This document shows positions 8,959-18,324 of a stretch of DNA of 64,000 nt, one piece after another. Both the position numbers and the translations under genes were made by a program. The DNA comes from Oceanotoga teriensis (GTDB taxonomy: Bacteria; Thermotogota; Thermotogae; Petrotogales; Petrotogaceae). The notes under the pieces are model-generated. The model saw only the letters and a program-made list of their open reading frames with translations, ran no database searches and had not been told where the DNA came from. Position 1 is the first letter of the stretch. The number at the start of each line of letters is the position of its first letter. The DNA lies in contig NZ_QGGI01000006.1 of the NCBI RefSeq assembly GCF_003148465.1, positions 62,001 through 126,000 of the forward strand. The letters are read 5' to 3'.

Positions 8959-10146
8959 ATGAATATAATAGTACAAAAATATGGTGGATCATCTGTTGCT
9001 GACAGTGAAAAAATAAAACAAATAGCAAAAAAAATAAAAGAAAAGATAAAAGAAAACAATAAATTAATAATAGTAGTATCGGCTATGGGAAAAACTACAG
9101 ACAATCTCCTCAAATTATCAAGAGAAATATCCAAAAAACCAAATCTTAGAGAATTAGATATGCTTTTAACTACAGGAGAACAAATATCTGCCTCATTATT
9201 ATCAATAGCATTAAACGAAATAAAAATAAAAGCAAAATCTTTAAATGCATATCAAGCTGGGATATATACAAATAATGAATACAATCACGCAAAAATAGAA
9301 AAATTTGATACAAAAAATATATTAAATCATTTAGAAAATTATCAAGTACTTGTTATAACAGGATTTCAAGGAATTAATCAAAATGGTGATCTAACAACAC
9401 TCGGAAGAGGTGGCTCAGATACATCAGCAGTAGCATTAGCTTCCTCTTTAAATGCAAAATGTGAAATATATAGTGATTATCCTGGTATATATACAATAGA
9501 TCCTAAATTATATCCGAATGCAAAAAAAATTAAAAAAGTTAATTATGATGAAATGTTAGAAATGTCAAGACTTGGCTCAAAAGTATTACATTATAGATCT
9601 GTTGAAATAGCCAAAAAATATAAAACAATAATATATTGTGGAGCAACATTTAGTGAAGAGGAGGGCAGTTATATAATGCCAGGCATAGAAGACTCAGTAG
9701 TTACAGGATTAAGTGTTGACAGAGGTCAAACACAAGTTAATATAATAAACTTACCAATAAATTATAGTTTAATAAATGAAATATTTAAAATAACAACAGA
9801 AAAAAGTTTCAATGTAGATATGATATCCATAATAAATGCAAATGATAAAATAAATGTTTCATTTAGTATAGTTGAAAATGATAAAGCAGATATGGACGAA
9901 TTTTTAAAAACACATTTAAAAGAATTTAAAGATGTGAAATTAAGTTATAGATATAATTTAACAAAAATATCTGTAGTTGGAGTTGGAATGAGAAGTAGCA
10001 AAGGAGTTGCAATGAGATTTTTTAAATCATTAGATAAAATACCTATAACTCTTGTAACAACATCAGAAATAAAAATATCTGCTTTAATAGATGAAACAAA
10101 TTTATCAAAAGCGATAAAGAATATAGCAGAGGAGTTTAGCTTATGA
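8959..10146 (+). CDS. lysC: Aspartate kinase
   Basis: 395 residues, monofunctional. The amino-acid kinase domain has the N-terminal VQKYGGSSVAD, TTGEQISA and GRGGSDTSAVALA. Two ACT domains follow from about residue 255 (VVTGLSVDRGQTQVN, then KISVVGVGMRSSKGVA), which in the family give feedback inhibition by lysine and/or threonine. The first enzyme of the pathway is thus placed late in the operon. GGAG precedes the start and the stop overlaps the next gene. Confidence 0.96.
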   Translation: MNIIVQKYGGSSVADSEKIKQIAKKIKEKIKENNKLIIVVSAMGKTTDNLLKLSREISKKPNLRELDMLLTTGEQISASLLSIALNEIKIKAKSLNAYQAGIYTNNEYNHAKIEKFDTKNILNHLENYQVLVITGFQGINQNGDLTTLGRGGSDTSAVALASSLNAKCEIYSDYPGIYTIDPKLYPNAKKIKKVNYDEMLEMSRLGSKVLHYRSVEIAKKYKTIIYCGATFSEEEGSYIMPGIEDSVVTGLSVDRGQTQVNIINLPINYSLINEIFKITTEKSFNVDMISIINANDKINVSFSIVENDKADMDEFLKTHLKEFKDVKLSYRYNLTKISVVGVGMRSSKGVAMRFFKSLDKIPITLVTTSEIKISALIDETNLSKAIKNIAEEFSL

Positions 10147-11273
10147 ATTATTTAAAAATGTATGATTCATTTGATATAGAAATTCAAAATACAGATAGAA
10201 TGTATATATATGATATAAAAGGGAATAAATACATAGATACTTTTTCTGGAATAGGAGTAAATGCATTTGGCCATAGCTATAAACCATTAATAGAAACAAT
10301 GGAAAATAAAATGAAGAAGTTTATACATATATCAAATTTAATTTTAGATAAAGAAATACTTCAAGTAAGTGAAAAAATATCAAAAAGAGTAGATAAAAAA
10401 TCAAAAATATATTTCTCAAATTCTGGAGCAGAAGCAATAGAAGCTTCTTTAAAAGCAATAAAAAAAATATCAACGAAACAAAAAAATAAAATAATTTACT
10501 TTACAAATTCATTTCATGGAAGAACACTAGGAGCTTTATCAATAAATGGATTTGAAAATCTAAAAAAACCATTTTATCCATTATATGAAAATACTGTAGA
10601 ATTACCTTTTAATGATTCAAAAAAATTAAAACAATATTTTGATAAAAATGCAGAACAAATAATAGCTTTATATATAGAAACTATACAAGGATCAGGTGGA
10701 GTAAATCCAATAAATCAAGAATTTGCTAATACTATAAATGACTTAAAAGAAAAATATAATTTTGTATTAATAGCTGATGAAATACAAAGTGGACTTGGAA
10801 GAACAGGAAAATTTTATTCATATGAAAATTTTAATATAAAACCTGATATAATAACATCAGCAAAAGCACTTGGCGGAGGATTACCACTTGGTGCAACAAT
10901 ATTCACAGAAAAATATGCAGATATATTACAAAAAGGAGATCATGGAACAACATTTGCGCCAAATCCAGTAGCTATAAGTGCTGCAAACTATCTCATGGAA
11001 AATATAAACGAATTGATGCAAAATGTAAATGAACTATCTCCTTATTTTATGAATAAATTATCAAAGCTCTCAAAAGTAAAACAAATAAGGGGAAAAGGAT
11101 TTATGATAGGAGTAGAAATAATAAAAGAAGACCCTGAATTAAAACAAAAAGCTTATGAAAATGGAATATTATTAAATATAATAAAAAATAAAACTATAAG
11201 ATTATTACCTCCTTTAAATACTACAAAAGATGAGATAGATGAAATAATAAAAAAATTGGAGAGTGTAATATGA
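10143..11273 (+). CDS. Class III aminotransferase, probable N-acetyl-L,L-DAP aminotransferase
   Basis: 376-residue PLP fold-I enzyme of the acetylornithine aminotransferase (ArgD) type. Motifs are SNSGAEAIEAS, NSFHGRTLGALS, the cofactor aspartate in IADEIQSGLGRTG, the Schiff-base lysine in SAKALGGGLPLGA and GTTFAPNPV. By sequence alone it could act on acetylornithine. Its place between lysC and dapL, with 4-base overlaps on both sides, suggests it makes N-acetyl-LL-DAP from N-acetyl-2-amino-6-oxopimelate, the step done by class I PatA in Bacillus. It may serve both pathways. Confidence 0.85.
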   Translation: MNYLKMYDSFDIEIQNTDRMYIYDIKGNKYIDTFSGIGVNAFGHSYKPLIETMENKMKKFIHISNLILDKEILQVSEKISKRVDKKSKIYFSNSGAEAIEASLKAIKKISTKQKNKIIYFTNSFHGRTLGALSINGFENLKKPFYPLYENTVELPFNDSKKLKQYFDKNAEQIIALYIETIQGSGGVNPINQEFANTINDLKEKYNFVLIADEIQSGLGRTGKFYSYENFNIKPDIITSAKALGGGLPLGATIFTEKYADILQKGDHGTTFAPNPVAISAANYLMENINELMQNVNELSPYFMNKLSKLSKVKQIRGKGFMIGVEIIKEDPELKQKAYENGILLNIIKNKTIRLLPPLNTTKDEIDEIIKKLESVI

Positions 11274-12364
11274 TAAAAAGTGCTGAAGAAATAAGGCATC
11301 ATCTTCATATGAATCCTGAAATCTCATTCGAAGAAAAAGAAACTACAAAATATTTAAAAAACCAAATAAAAGCTCTTTCGAAATACTATAAAAAAGAATT
11401 AAAAATATATACACCTTTGGAAACAGGATTAATAGTAGAATATAGTTATGGAGAAGGAAATTACGTACTATATAGGGCTGATATAGATGCATTAGAAATA
11501 AAAGAAACTACAGAATATGAATACAAATCAAAAAATGGAAAAATGCATGCATGTGGACATGATGTACACACATCTATACTCTATGGACTATTAGAATACT
11601 TATTAAAAAATGAAATACAAAAAAACATATTATTATTATTTCAACCCGGAGAAGAAACTGGTGGCGGAGCTTTAAAAATACTTCAAACGGGAATATTAAA
11701 AAATTTTTCAATAGAAAGAGCACATGCTCTTCATGTAACAGATGAATATGAAAAAGGGACATTATATACCAATGATGATATACTATTCTCATCTGCAATG
11801 GAAGTAAACATAGAAATTATTGGTAAATCTGCTCATTGTGCATTTCCTGAAGATGGTATAAATGCAATGGAAGCAATGATAGATTTAATACAAAAAAGTA
11901 AAACAATAGAAAATCCTGAAAAATATATATTTGCAATGGGAAAATTAAAATCTGGTAATATAAGAAATGTAATACCAGAAAAAGCTAAAATAGAAGGAAC
12001 AATAAGAACAAAAAAATCTAAAAATGCTGAAATAATATATAAAGAAATAGAAAAAATATTAGAAGAAATAAAAAACGAAATGAAAATAGATTATAAAATT
12101 GAAAAAGGCTCATTTTATAAAGAAGTAAAAAATGATGAAATATTATATCAAAAAATTATCAAAAAAATACCTGAAATTAGAAAATGTGATTACAAATTTA
12201 CTGGAGAAGATTTTGGATTTATCAGTCAAGAATATCCATCAATAATGTTTTGGTTGGGAACTAAAATAGAAAATCATTATGGACTTCATTCGCCAAATTT
12301 TTTGCCAGATGATCAAAATATAGAAATTGGTAAAAATTTTTTAATAAAAACATTAGATATATAA
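11270..12364 (+). CDS. dapL: N-acetyldiaminopimelate deacetylase (M20 family)
   Basis: 364-residue amidohydrolase of the M20D group. The metal ligands appear in HACGHDVHT and PGEETGGGA, followed by the ALHV segment; YRADIDALEI and the N-terminal HHLHMNPEISFEE are typical. It should release acetate from N-acetyl-LL-DAP. Generic M20 amidohydrolases look similar, but a lysine operon containing dapH makes this role by far the best fit. Some databases use the symbol dapL for an unrelated aminotransferase. The ATG overlaps the preceding stop. Confidence 0.88.
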   Translation: MIKSAEEIRHHLHMNPEISFEEKETTKYLKNQIKALSKYYKKELKIYTPLETGLIVEYSYGEGNYVLYRADIDALEIKETTEYEYKSKNGKMHACGHDVHTSILYGLLEYLLKNEIQKNILLLFQPGEETGGGALKILQTGILKNFSIERAHALHVTDEYEKGTLYTNDDILFSSAMEVNIEIIGKSAHCAFPEDGINAMEAMIDLIQKSKTIENPEKYIFAMGKLKSGNIRNVIPEKAKIEGTIRTKKSKNAEIIYKEIEKILEEIKNEMKIDYKIEKGSFYKEVKNDEILYQKIIKKIPEIRKCDYKFTGEDFGFISQEYPSIMFWLGTKIENHYGLHSPNFLPDDQNIEIGKNFLIKTLDI

Positions 12365-12377
12365 AGGAGGCTTAAAA

Positions 12378-13166
12378 ATAAAATTATCAATAGTTCAAAT
12401 GTATTCTAAATTCAATGATATAAACCAAAACTTAGAAAAACATATACAATATATAAAAAAAGCTCATGAGAATAATTGTGACACAATATTATTCCCAGAG
12501 TTATCATTAATTGGTTATGATCTTAATCAAATTAGCAATTATAAAAACACATATGAACAAGAACAAATATTAAAAGAACAAGCATTAAAGTATCAAATGA
12601 ATATATTGTATGGAACTATTCATGAAACAAATGATAAAAAATATATAACACACAAATTAATAAACAAAGATAAAGAAGAAAAAATATATAAAAAAATACA
12701 CTTAGGTAAAAATGAAAAAAAATATTTTAACGAAGGAAATGAAATTCCAATATTCCAAATACAAAGTAAAAAAGAAAAAATATCAATTGCTTTTGGAATA
12801 TGTTATGATATGCATTTTCCTGAATTATCTTCAATATATGCAAAAAATAATGTAAAAATAATATTTTCGCCTCATGCATCATATATAAATGCAAATATGA
12901 GATTAAAAATATGGAATAAATATATGATGGCAAGAGCATATGATAATCAATTATACATAATAGCTTGTAATAACATATTTTATAAAGATGATCAAATATT
13001 GGGAGGCGGAATAGCTGTTTGGAATAAAAAAGGTGAAATAGAAATAAAAGAAGAAACAAATAAAGAAAAAATGATAATACATAAAATAAATCCATTCCAA
13101 TATGAAGGAAAAAGAAGTAATTACTTAAAAGATAAAAAATATGAACTATACAAAAAATACATATAA
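12378..13166 (+). CDS. Carbon-nitrogen hydrolase (nitrilase superfamily), apparent AUA start
   Basis: Last gene of the lysine operon. The nitrilase triad is visible: Glu in FPELSLIGYD, Lys in KKIHLGKNE and Cys in GICYDMHFPE. The substrate is unknown; an omega-amidase-like or other small amide is possible. The first ATG in frame is at 12399, but the strong AAGGAGG (12364-12370) sits ideally before an in-frame ATA at 12378. The residues coded from there, KLSIVQM, are the normal first strand of this family. So either AUA is used as start or an ATG has mutated (or been misread). Starting at 12399 would give 255 residues and lose that strand. Confidence 0.85.
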   Translation: MKLSIVQMYSKFNDINQNLEKHIQYIKKAHENNCDTILFPELSLIGYDLNQISNYKNTYEQEQILKEQALKYQMNILYGTIHETNDKKYITHKLINKDKEEKIYKKIHLGKNEKKYFNEGNEIPIFQIQSKKEKISIAFGICYDMHFPELSSIYAKNNVKIIFSPHASYINANMRLKIWNKYMMARAYDNQLYIIACNNIFYKDDQILGGGIAVWNKKGEIEIKEETNKEKMIIHKINPFQYEGKRSNYLKDKKYELYKKYI

Positions 13167-13178
13167 AAAGACAAAAAA

Positions 13179-13217
13179 TGAAATAGAGCTATTTTATATT
13201 AAATAGCTCTATTTTTA
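13179..13217 (+). terminator. Rho-independent terminator of the lysine operon
   Basis: AAATAGAGCTATTT pairs with AAATAGCTCTATTT around a short loop and ends in a T-rich run, 15 bases after the nitrilase stop. Confidence 0.85.
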
Positions 13218-13301
13218 TTTAATCGCTTATAACTGGTCTTTTTGGGGAATTTTGGGATAGACTATAAAAAACCTTCCAAAAAAATGGCAAAAGAATGTAA
13301 A

Positions 13302-13330
13302 TTGACTGTAACCTAATTTACAACTATAAT
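13302..13330 (+). promoter_or_regulatory. Sigma-70-type promoter of the PTS operon
   Basis: TTGACT (13302-13307), a 17-base spacer and TATAAT (13325-13330). The predicted start near 13337 falls in the GGTGATC ribosome binding site, so the transcript leader would be only about 10 bases. Confidence 0.75.
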
Positions 13331-13346
13331 TAAAACGGTGATCAAA

Positions 13347-15404
13347 ATGTTAAATCAAAGAGAATTAGAAATAATTAAATTTCTGATAGAAAATAAAAAA
13401 ATAAGTTCTGAAGAACTTTCTGAAAAATACAATGTATCAGAAAGAACTATAAGACAAAATATAAAAAATATAAACGATTTTCTAAACATAAAAGGACTAT
13501 CAAAAATATATACAAAAAATAGTCTTTATTTTATGGATACAGATCAAGACTTTCAAAAAATACAAAATATATTTTATGATATAAGATTATTAACTCAAAA
13601 TGAAAGATTAGATTTAATGGAATTATATTTATGTTTAGAAGATAGTTTAAATCTTACAAGAATATCAGAAGAACTTATGGTATCAAGAACAACGATAAAA
13701 AATGATTTCAATTATTTGATGCAAAAATTATTAAAATATAATATACATTTCAAGTATTCACAAAAAATAGGTTATTACATAGAAGGAAATAAAAGTACTT
13801 TGAACGATTATATATACAATAGATTAAATAAATTTTGTAAATATTTTATAAAAGATAATATAGAAGACTCATTTCAAAATAAAATAAATGAATTATTTCT
13901 TGAAAAATTACCTAAAAATATAAAAATAAGTATAAAAGAATTTTTGAAAAATATAGAAAAAAAATTACAAATAGAACTCACAGTTGAATCATATAAAATA
14001 ATATTTTTAAAAATAATATTAATAATGCTTAAAAAAAATTGTGATATAGAAAATAGAGAATTATATGAAAGTTTTTTGAAAGATACTCAAGAATATAAAA
14101 TAATAGAAAAAGATATAAAAAGCTTATCAAAAAAAATAAAATATGAATTTACAAAAGAAGAAATACTTGAAATAACTGACTATATAATGGGAATGACAAT
14201 ATCGCATAATAACGATTATTTTCTTGAAAATTGGATACATGTTGAAATATTAGTTAAAATGTTAATAAATACATTCAATAAAATGTCAGAAATAGACATA
14301 AGTAATGACAAGATATTATTCGATTTTTTAATATATCATATAAAACCTACATTGTATAGAATAATGAGAGGGTTAAAATTAGATAATATGATAATAGAAG
14401 ACTTTGTGATAAAAGAAACTCCTGTTATAGAAAAAACAAAAAAATTAATAAAGATAGCAGAAAAAAACTTAAAAATAAAATTTCCAGAAGAAGAAATAAT
14501 ATTATTAGCTTATCATTTTAAAGCGGCGATACAAAGAAATATAAACAAAAAAAATGTGAGAATACTACTAGTATGTGGACTTGGTTATGGTACATCAAAA
14601 TTATTAGAAAAAACAATATTAGAAAATTTCAAAGTAGACATAATAGATACGATACCAAATCATAAGCTTCAAGATGCTTTAAAACAATATAAAAATATAG
14701 ACATAATACTAAGTACGATAAATATAAATACAAAAACAGAAAAACCAATAATAAAAATAGATCCTTTCAAAGAAAATGATGTAATAGAAAAATTAGATGA
14801 ATACAAAATAGAAAGAAATCATTCAAAAATAAAAATAACAGAAATATTTGAAATAATAGAAAGTTCACAAAAAATAAAAAACAAAGAATTACTTGCCGAA
14901 AGATTATATAAAAAATATCCAAATATATTTATAAACAATTTAAAATCAAATGTAAAAAATATATCAAATTTTATAAATGAACAAAATGTAAAAATAATTC
15001 AAAAAGCTGAAAATTGGGAAGATGCTATAGCAAAAGGTGGTGAACTACTACCTTTAAAAGGAATAAAAAAACAAGACTATATAAATCAAATGCAAAGAAT
15101 AGTAAAAGAATACGGTACTTATATCGTATTTGACGAAGGTGTAGCAATACCACATGGTTCTATCGAACCAGAATTAAAAAACTTTGTAATGAGTATTTTA
15201 GTCTTAAAAGAACCGGTATACTTTCCGGATGGCCGAAGTGTAAATATATTATTTTGTTTTGCGACAAATAATAAAAATTCTCATATGTTCTTCTTAGATG
15301 ATTTATTCTATATGATGAGAAATCTAAATATTAGAGAAGAATTTACAAAATTTAAAGAAGAAAAACAATTAATAAATTTCATAAAAAAAATACTATGTGA
15401 TTAA
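13347..15404 (+). CDS. PRD-containing transcriptional activator with EIIB and EIIA domains (MtlR/BglG type)
   Basis: ~685 residues. Two N-terminal helix-turn-helix parts (LSEKYNVSERTIRQNI and ISEELMVSRTTIKNDF) are followed by two PTS regulation domains with candidate phospho-histidines in MTISHNN, LIYHIKP and LAYHFKA. A GatB-like EIIB domain has its cysteine in LLVCGLGYGTS, and an EIIA type 2 domain has its histidine in VAIPHGS. Proteins of this design sense PTS phosphorylation and activate the adjacent transport operon. ATG 13347 is chosen over the upstream in-frame GTG because GGTGATC lies just before it. First gene of the operon. Confidence 0.92.
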   Translation: MLNQRELEIIKFLIENKKISSEELSEKYNVSERTIRQNIKNINDFLNIKGLSKIYTKNSLYFMDTDQDFQKIQNIFYDIRLLTQNERLDLMELYLCLEDSLNLTRISEELMVSRTTIKNDFNYLMQKLLKYNIHFKYSQKIGYYIEGNKSTLNDYIYNRLNKFCKYFIKDNIEDSFQNKINELFLEKLPKNIKISIKEFLKNIEKKLQIELTVESYKIIFLKIILIMLKKNCDIENRELYESFLKDTQEYKIIEKDIKSLSKKIKYEFTKEEILEITDYIMGMTISHNNDYFLENWIHVEILVKMLINTFNKMSEIDISNDKILFDFLIYHIKPTLYRIMRGLKLDNMIIEDFVIKETPVIEKTKKLIKIAEKNLKIKFPEEEIILLAYHFKAAIQRNINKKNVRILLVCGLGYGTSKLLEKTILENFKVDIIDTIPNHKLQDALKQYKNIDIILSTININTKTEKPIIKIDPFKENDVIEKLDEYKIERNHSKIKITEIFEIIESSQKIKNKELLAERLYKKYPNIFINNLKSNVKNISNFINEQNVKIIQKAENWEDAIAKGGELLPLKGIKKQDYINQMQRIVKEYGTYIVFDEGVAIPHGSIEPELKNFVMSILVLKEPVYFPDGRSVNILFCFATNNKNSHMFFLDDLFYMMRNLNIREEFTKFKEEKQLINFIKKILCD

Positions 15405-15433
15405 AAAACCTCTAATAAAAAGGAGTCAAAGAA

Positions 15434-15910
15434 ATGTTGGAAATATCAAATTTACTAAATGAAGATTTAATACTATTAGACTTAGAAGCAGAAGATTGTG
15501 AAGACGCCATAAAAAAGATGTCAAGTAAATTAATTGAAAAAGGATATGTAAAAGAAAGTTATAAACAAGCGATACTCAAAAGAGAACAAACATTTCCTAC
15601 AGGATTAGACACGGGAGAAATCAAAATAGCTATTCCACATACAGACTCAACACATGTAATAAAACCTGGAATACTTGTAGCGAAATTAAAAAATGAAATA
15701 GAGTTCAAAGACATGGGAAATCCATCTAATAGATTAAAAATAAAAATGGTATTCATGCTTGCAGTAAAAGATCCAAAAGCACAAGTGCCAGTACTTACAA
15801 AATTGATGGGAATATTTTCAGATCAAGAAGGAATAAAAAAAATATATGAATCAAAAACAGAAAAAGAATTATTAAATTCAATATTAAACACAATTGATTC
15901 AAAAAAATAA
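15434..15910 (+). CDS. PTS EIIA component, galactitol/fructose-type
   Basis: 158 residues of the PTS_EIIA_2 fold. The phosphorylated histidine is in IKIAIPHTDS, and the upstream FPTGLDTG is the usual approach segment. It relays phosphate from HPr to the EIIB encoded next. AAAGGAG precedes the start. The sugar cannot be read from this subunit. Confidence 0.92.
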   Translation: MLEISNLLNEDLILLDLEAEDCEDAIKKMSSKLIEKGYVKESYKQAILKREQTFPTGLDTGEIKIAIPHTDSTHVIKPGILVAKLKNEIEFKDMGNPSNRLKIKMVFMLAVKDPKAQVPVLTKLMGIFSDQEGIKKIYESKTEKELLNSILNTIDSKK

Positions 15911-15936
15911 AACACAAAGTATGGGGAGGAAGAAAT

Positions 15937-16212
15937 ATGAAAAAAATAGTTGTAGCATGTGGTTCAGGAGTAGCAACATCTCAAACAATAGCATCAAAAA
16001 TTGATAGTATGTTACAAGATGAAGGAATAAAAGCTAGTGTAGAAGCAGTAGATATAAAATCTTTAGACAATATAATAGATCAAGTAGATGTATATGTAAA
16101 AATAGTTTCAGGACCTACAAATTATGATATTCCAACTATAAATGGAATACCTTTCTTAACAGGAATGGGAAGAGATGCAGAATTTGAAAAATTAAAAGAA
16201 TATTTAAAATAA
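15937..16212 (+). CDS. PTS EIIB component, galactitol family
   Basis: 91 residues, the normal size for a free-standing GatB-like EIIB. The active cysteine is C8-9 in VVACGSGVATSQ. It passes phosphate from EIIA to the sugar bound by EIIC. GGGGAGG stands before the start, 26 bases after EIIA. Confidence 0.93.
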   Translation: MKKIVVACGSGVATSQTIASKIDSMLQDEGIKASVEAVDIKSLDNIIDQVDVYVKIVSGPTNYDIPTINGIPFLTGMGRDAEFEKLKEYLK

Positions 16213-16250
16213 AATTTTTTTAAACGATAAAAAACAGGGGAGGTTCTAAC

Positions 16251-17591
16251 ATGTTTGCCGATATTCTTAATTATATATTAGACTTAGGTGCAGCAATATT
16301 TTTACCTATTATAATGATAATACTCGGATTAATTATGAAAATGAAACCTAGAAAGGCGATAATTGCTGGATTAACACTTGGTGTGGCTTTTACAGGAATG
16401 AACTTAGTGTTAGGATTTATGTTTGATACAATAAGTCCAGTTGCACAAGAATTTGTAAAAAATACAGGGATACAATTTAATACAATAGACGTTGGTTGGT
16501 CACCTATGTCAGCAATATCATGGGCTTGGCCATATGCGCTTTTAATGTTCCCAGTTCAAATAGTATTAAACATAATAATATTAGCTTTAAATAAAACAAA
16601 TGTATTAAATGTAGACTTATGGAACGTATGGGGAAAGATATTTACAGCCACTATGGTAGCAGCTATAACAAACAGTGTAATATTAGGATTTGCTGCAGCT
16701 ATAGTACAAATAATTTTAGAATTGAAAATTGGAGAATTAAATCAAAAACAAATATATGAAGTAACAAAAATACCTGGAGTAACTTGTACACATTATATGA
16801 CATTACAATGTGTAATAATGAATCCTGTAAACAAATTATTAGATTTTATACCAGGATTAAAAGATTCGAAAATGAATGCTGATAAATTAAAAGACAAAAT
16901 AGGAATATTTGGTGAAAATAGTGTTATGGGTTTCATAATTGGTGGAATAATAGCATTAGTTGCAGGTTATACAGTTAAAGATTCGTTAAATATAGCAATA
17001 AAAGTTGCAACAGCATTGGTTTTATTCCCAATGGTAGCAAAATTATTCATGCAAGCTTTAGCTCCAATAGCTGATGCTGCTGGTGAATATATGAAGAAAA
17101 AATTTAAAGATAGAGAAATATTTATAGGATTAGACTGGCCATTTATGGCAGGACAATCAGAAATATGGGTTGTAGCTATATTATTAGTTCCATTAGAATT
17201 ATTATTTGCAATATTAATGTCAAAAATGGGACTTAGCAATATATTACCTCTTGCAGGTATAGTAAACATAATAGTGGTTGTTCCAGCTTTAATAGTAACA
17301 GGTGGAAATTTAATAAGAATGCTTATATTAAGTATAATATTCACACCGTTTTACTTATTTGTATCATCAAGTTTTGCTCCATTTGTAACAGATCTTGCAA
17401 GAAAAGTAGGTACTATAAATATACCTGATGGTCAAATGATATCATATTTTGGAGTTGAAGCTCCTTTCTTTAGATGGATAATTTCAAATGGACTTGCTGG
17501 AGATATATTAGGTATAATTGGAATGATAATATTCGCAGTATGTTATTATTTCTTTGTAAAAGAAATGAAAAAAAGAAATGCAAACTTATAA
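16251..17591 (+). CDS. PTS EIIC component, galactitol (GatC) family
   Basis: 446 residues with about ten membrane segments, beginning with a hydrophobic LGAAIFLPIIMIILGLIM stretch. The length and the FGENSVMGFIIGG and GLDWPFMAGQSE segments agree with GatC-type permeases. It translocates the sugar and donates the site for phosphorylation. Members carry polyols, pentoses and other sugars, so "galactitol" is only the family name. GGGGAGG precedes the start. Confidence 0.93.
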   Translation: MFADILNYILDLGAAIFLPIIMIILGLIMKMKPRKAIIAGLTLGVAFTGMNLVLGFMFDTISPVAQEFVKNTGIQFNTIDVGWSPMSAISWAWPYALLMFPVQIVLNIIILALNKTNVLNVDLWNVWGKIFTATMVAAITNSVILGFAAAIVQIILELKIGELNQKQIYEVTKIPGVTCTHYMTLQCVIMNPVNKLLDFIPGLKDSKMNADKLKDKIGIFGENSVMGFIIGGIIALVAGYTVKDSLNIAIKVATALVLFPMVAKLFMQALAPIADAAGEYMKKKFKDREIFIGLDWPFMAGQSEIWVVAILLVPLELLFAILMSKMGLSNILPLAGIVNIIVVVPALIVTGGNLIRMLILSIIFTPFYLFVSSSFAPFVTDLARKVGTINIPDGQMISYFGVEAPFFRWIISNGLAGDILGIIGMIIFAVCYYFFVKEMKKRNANL

Positions 17592-17606
17592 AGGTACGGT
17601 GATAAA

Positions 17607-18266
17607 ATGTTAGAAAATTTAAAAAAAGAAGTAATAAGAGTTGCAGTACACGCTCAAGAAACAGGACTTTGCAAACACAAATCAGGAAATTTTAGTATAA
17701 GAGATAAAGAAACAAACTATGTAGTAGTAACTCCTTCGGCAGTTGATAGAACAGAACTTACAGTAGATGATATGTGTGTTTTAGACTTAGATGGAAATGT
17801 AGTTGAAATAGTAAATAAAAATAGAAAACCATCGAGTGAAACAATGATGCATCTTGAAATATATAAAACAAGAGATGATGTTTTTTCAGTTGCACATACA
17901 CATTCAAAAATGGCAACATCATTTGCAGTTCTTGCAAAACCAATACCTGCTATAATTTATGAAGTTGCTGGTTTTGGATTGAAAGATGGCATAGTACCAG
18001 TTGCACCATATGGAAGACCTGGTACAAGAGAGCTTGCATTAAGTGTAGTTGAACCAGTTAAAAGATCTGATATGTTCCTACTTGAAAAACATGGAGTTGT
18101 TGCGGTAGGTATAAATATAGATGATGCATTATTAAAAGTTGAATATGCTGAAGAACTTGCTGAAATATATTTCAATGCTTTATTAATAAATGGAGGAAAA
18201 GAACCGGATGCATTTACTCCAGAAGAATTAAGAGGATGGAAATACCCTGAAAAATTTCAAAAATAA
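17607..18266 (+). CDS. Class II aldolase/epimerase (FucA/AraD family)
   Basis: 219 residues. The signatures are SGNFSIRD, the catalytic region SSETMMHLEIYK, the zinc ligands in AHTHSKMA and a later KHGVV histidine. The family cleaves ketose 1- or 4-phosphates to dihydroxyacetone phosphate (or dihydroxyacetone) plus an aldehyde, or epimerises pentulose phosphates. Directly behind a PTS and before a dihydroxyacetone-type kinase, an aldol cleavage is the likely step. GGTGAT precedes the ATG; the gene starts 15 bases after EIIC. Confidence 0.9.
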   Translation: MLENLKKEVIRVAVHAQETGLCKHKSGNFSIRDKETNYVVVTPSAVDRTELTVDDMCVLDLDGNVVEIVNKNRKPSSETMMHLEIYKTRDDVFSVAHTHSKMATSFAVLAKPIPAIIYEVAGFGLKDGIVPVAPYGRPGTRELALSVVEPVKRSDMFLLEKHGVVAVGINIDDALLKVEYAEELAEIYFNALLINGGKEPDAFTPEELRGWKYPEKFQK

Positions 18267-18272
18267 ATAAAA

Positions 18273-18309
18273 TAAGACACTCTTATATTAAAAATATAAG
18301 AGTGTCTTA
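18273..18309 (+). other. Intercistronic 16-bp perfect hairpin
   Basis: TAAGACACTCTTATAT and its exact complement flank a 5-base loop between the aldolase and dhaK. No T run follows on the plus strand, so it is more likely an mRNA processing or stabilising element than a terminator, separating PTS/aldolase from kinase expression. Confidence 0.6.
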
Positions 18310-18324
18310 AAAATGGAGGCAAAA

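Noticed and set aside
18273-18309. Terminator splitting the PTS operon from dhaK
   Set aside because: The stem is perfect but no T run follows, and dhaK has no promoter of its own that I can see. A processing hairpin is more likely.
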